This document shows, in pieces, positions 4,513 through 5,132 of a stretch of DNA of 5,132 nucleotides. Source of the DNA: an uncultured Dorea sp. GTDB lineage: Bacteria > Bacillota_A > Clostridia > Lachnospirales > Lachnospiraceae. The position numbers and the translations under genes were made by a program. Position 1 is the stretch's first letter. Each line of letters begins with the position of its first letter. The stretch covers positions 1 to 5,132 of the forward strand of contig CAOKJI010000189.1 of assembly GCA_948468495.1 (NCBI GenBank), read 5' to 3'. Below the pieces are notes generated by a model that worked only from the letters and a program-made list of their open reading frames with translations, was not told where the DNA came from and did not search any database.

Positions 4513-5132
4513 TTACGACATCTTCGCCAATATCGTTTTCCTCATTGTGACATAGCAGGCAAGCCCGCCGATAAAATTCGAGACCGGCTCGGCAAGGAAC
4601 ACTCCCATGACCCCCAGACCGCCGACTCTCGGAAAGATAAGCGTCAGCGGCACAACGATGACGACCTTGCGAAGCAGGGAAAAGAATATGGCCTGTTTTG
4701 CTTTATTCAGAGATTTGAATACGCTCTGCCCCGCAAATTGAAACGCCATCATAAAAAATCCAAAGAAATATATATGCAAGGACGGAACCGCCGCCCGGAT
4801 TAATTCCGTATCATGATTAAAAATCCGTATAAAAAACTCGGGAAATACAGAAACGGCTCCCCAAATCAGCAGCGTATATGCGAAGCCAAGCTGAGTCATA
4901 AAACGGATTGCCTTCTTCGTCCGGTCAATCTCTTCCGCTCCGTAATTGTAACTAATCACCGGGGAAGCTCCTTCGGAAATTGCCGAAACCGGCGCTTGCG
5001 CAATTTCCCGGACAGAATTGACCACCGTCATAACACTGATATACAAATCTCCTCCGAATATCTGAAGCGTAGAATTGCAGACCACCTGAACCAGTCCGTT
5101 GGTAAAAGACATACAGAATGTGGAAAGCCCCA
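4513..5132 (-). CDS. MATE family efflux transporter, C-terminal part (5' end outside window)
   Basis: About 206 C-terminal residues of a multidrug and toxin extrusion (MATE) pump, an inner-membrane antiporter that expels drugs or metabolites using a Na+ or H+ gradient. The frame is open to the right edge, so the Met at 5112 is internal. It begins in the second, C-terminal bundle: GLSTFCMSFTNGLVQVVCNSTLQIFGGDLYISVMTVVNSV matches the seventh-helix region, followed by the hallmark loop EGASPVISYNYGAEEIDRTKKAIR that is conserved in bacterial MATEs. Further hydrophobic helices follow (AYTLLIWGAVSVFP, LHIYFFGFFMMAFQFAG, VVIVVPLTLIFP, GVFLAEPVSNFIGGLACYV), giving the expected six segments and a short basic tail ending KMS. 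The C-terminus is intact at TAA (4513-4515). No terminator follows it. The substrate is unknown. Confidence 0.92.
   Translation of the reverse strand, partial: GLSTFCMSFTNGLVQVVCNSTLQIFGGDLYISVMTVVNSVREIAQAPVSAISEGASPVISYNYGAEEIDRTKKAIRFMTQLGFAYTLLIWGAVSVFPEFFIRIFNHDTELIRAAVPSLHIYFFGFFMMAFQFAGQSVFKSLNKAKQAIFFSLLRKVVIVVPLTLIFPRVGGLGVMGVFLAEPVSNFIGGLACYVTMRKTILAKMS

Overview
The window looks like chromosomal DNA of a gut-type Clostridia, most likely Lachnospiraceae. The grounds are family content (AEC permease, YtrA-type GntR regulator with a two-gene ABC exporter, AAA-ATPase_like/PD-(D/E)XK protein, MATE pump), clear AGGAGG-like ribosome binding sites, 4-base ATGA gene overlaps and moderate GC. 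This placement is inference; no rRNA or other phylogenetic marker is present. Apart from the partial gene at the left edge, every gene reads on the minus strand.

Layout, left to right. Bases 1-395 hold the 3' end of a plus-strand AEC-family transporter. It converges on, and overlaps by 4 bases, the end of a three-gene minus-strand operon read 2268 to 392: a 123-aa GntR/YtrA-type repressor, an ABC ATPase and an ABC-2 type permease. The operon has a near-consensus promoter (TTGACA, 17 bases, TATACT). A palindrome fills the spacer exactly and lies within an array of five CAGT/CTGT boxes spaced exactly 10 bp apart. The likely circuit is an autorepressed, inducible exporter or stress-response ABC system, as in the YtrA family; the inducer cannot be read from the sequence.

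Bases 2428-2467 are a strong minus-strand intrinsic terminator. It ends the transcript of a 541-aa AAA-ATPase_like protein with a C-terminal PD-(D/E)XK nuclease-like domain (2493-4118), a common but functionally uncharacterised family in gut anaerobes. Upstream of it are a 70-aa single-span membrane protein (4204-4416) and the C-terminal part of a MATE efflux pump (4513 to the right edge).

The least expected structure is a pair of diverged copies of a roughly 50-base element, one in front of the 70-aa gene and one in front of the ATPase gene. Each carries a promoter-like TTGAA(A/T), 16 bases, TAAAAT core at almost the same distance from the start codon. Both long minus-strand reading frames in this part could be extended to TTG codons, but ribosome binding sites favour internal ATG starts, and I annotate those. 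I see no CRISPR, tRNA, rRNA, transposase or att-like structure. Most genes here are ordinary; the second looks are the regulatory array, the duplicated promoter-like element and the small ORFs.
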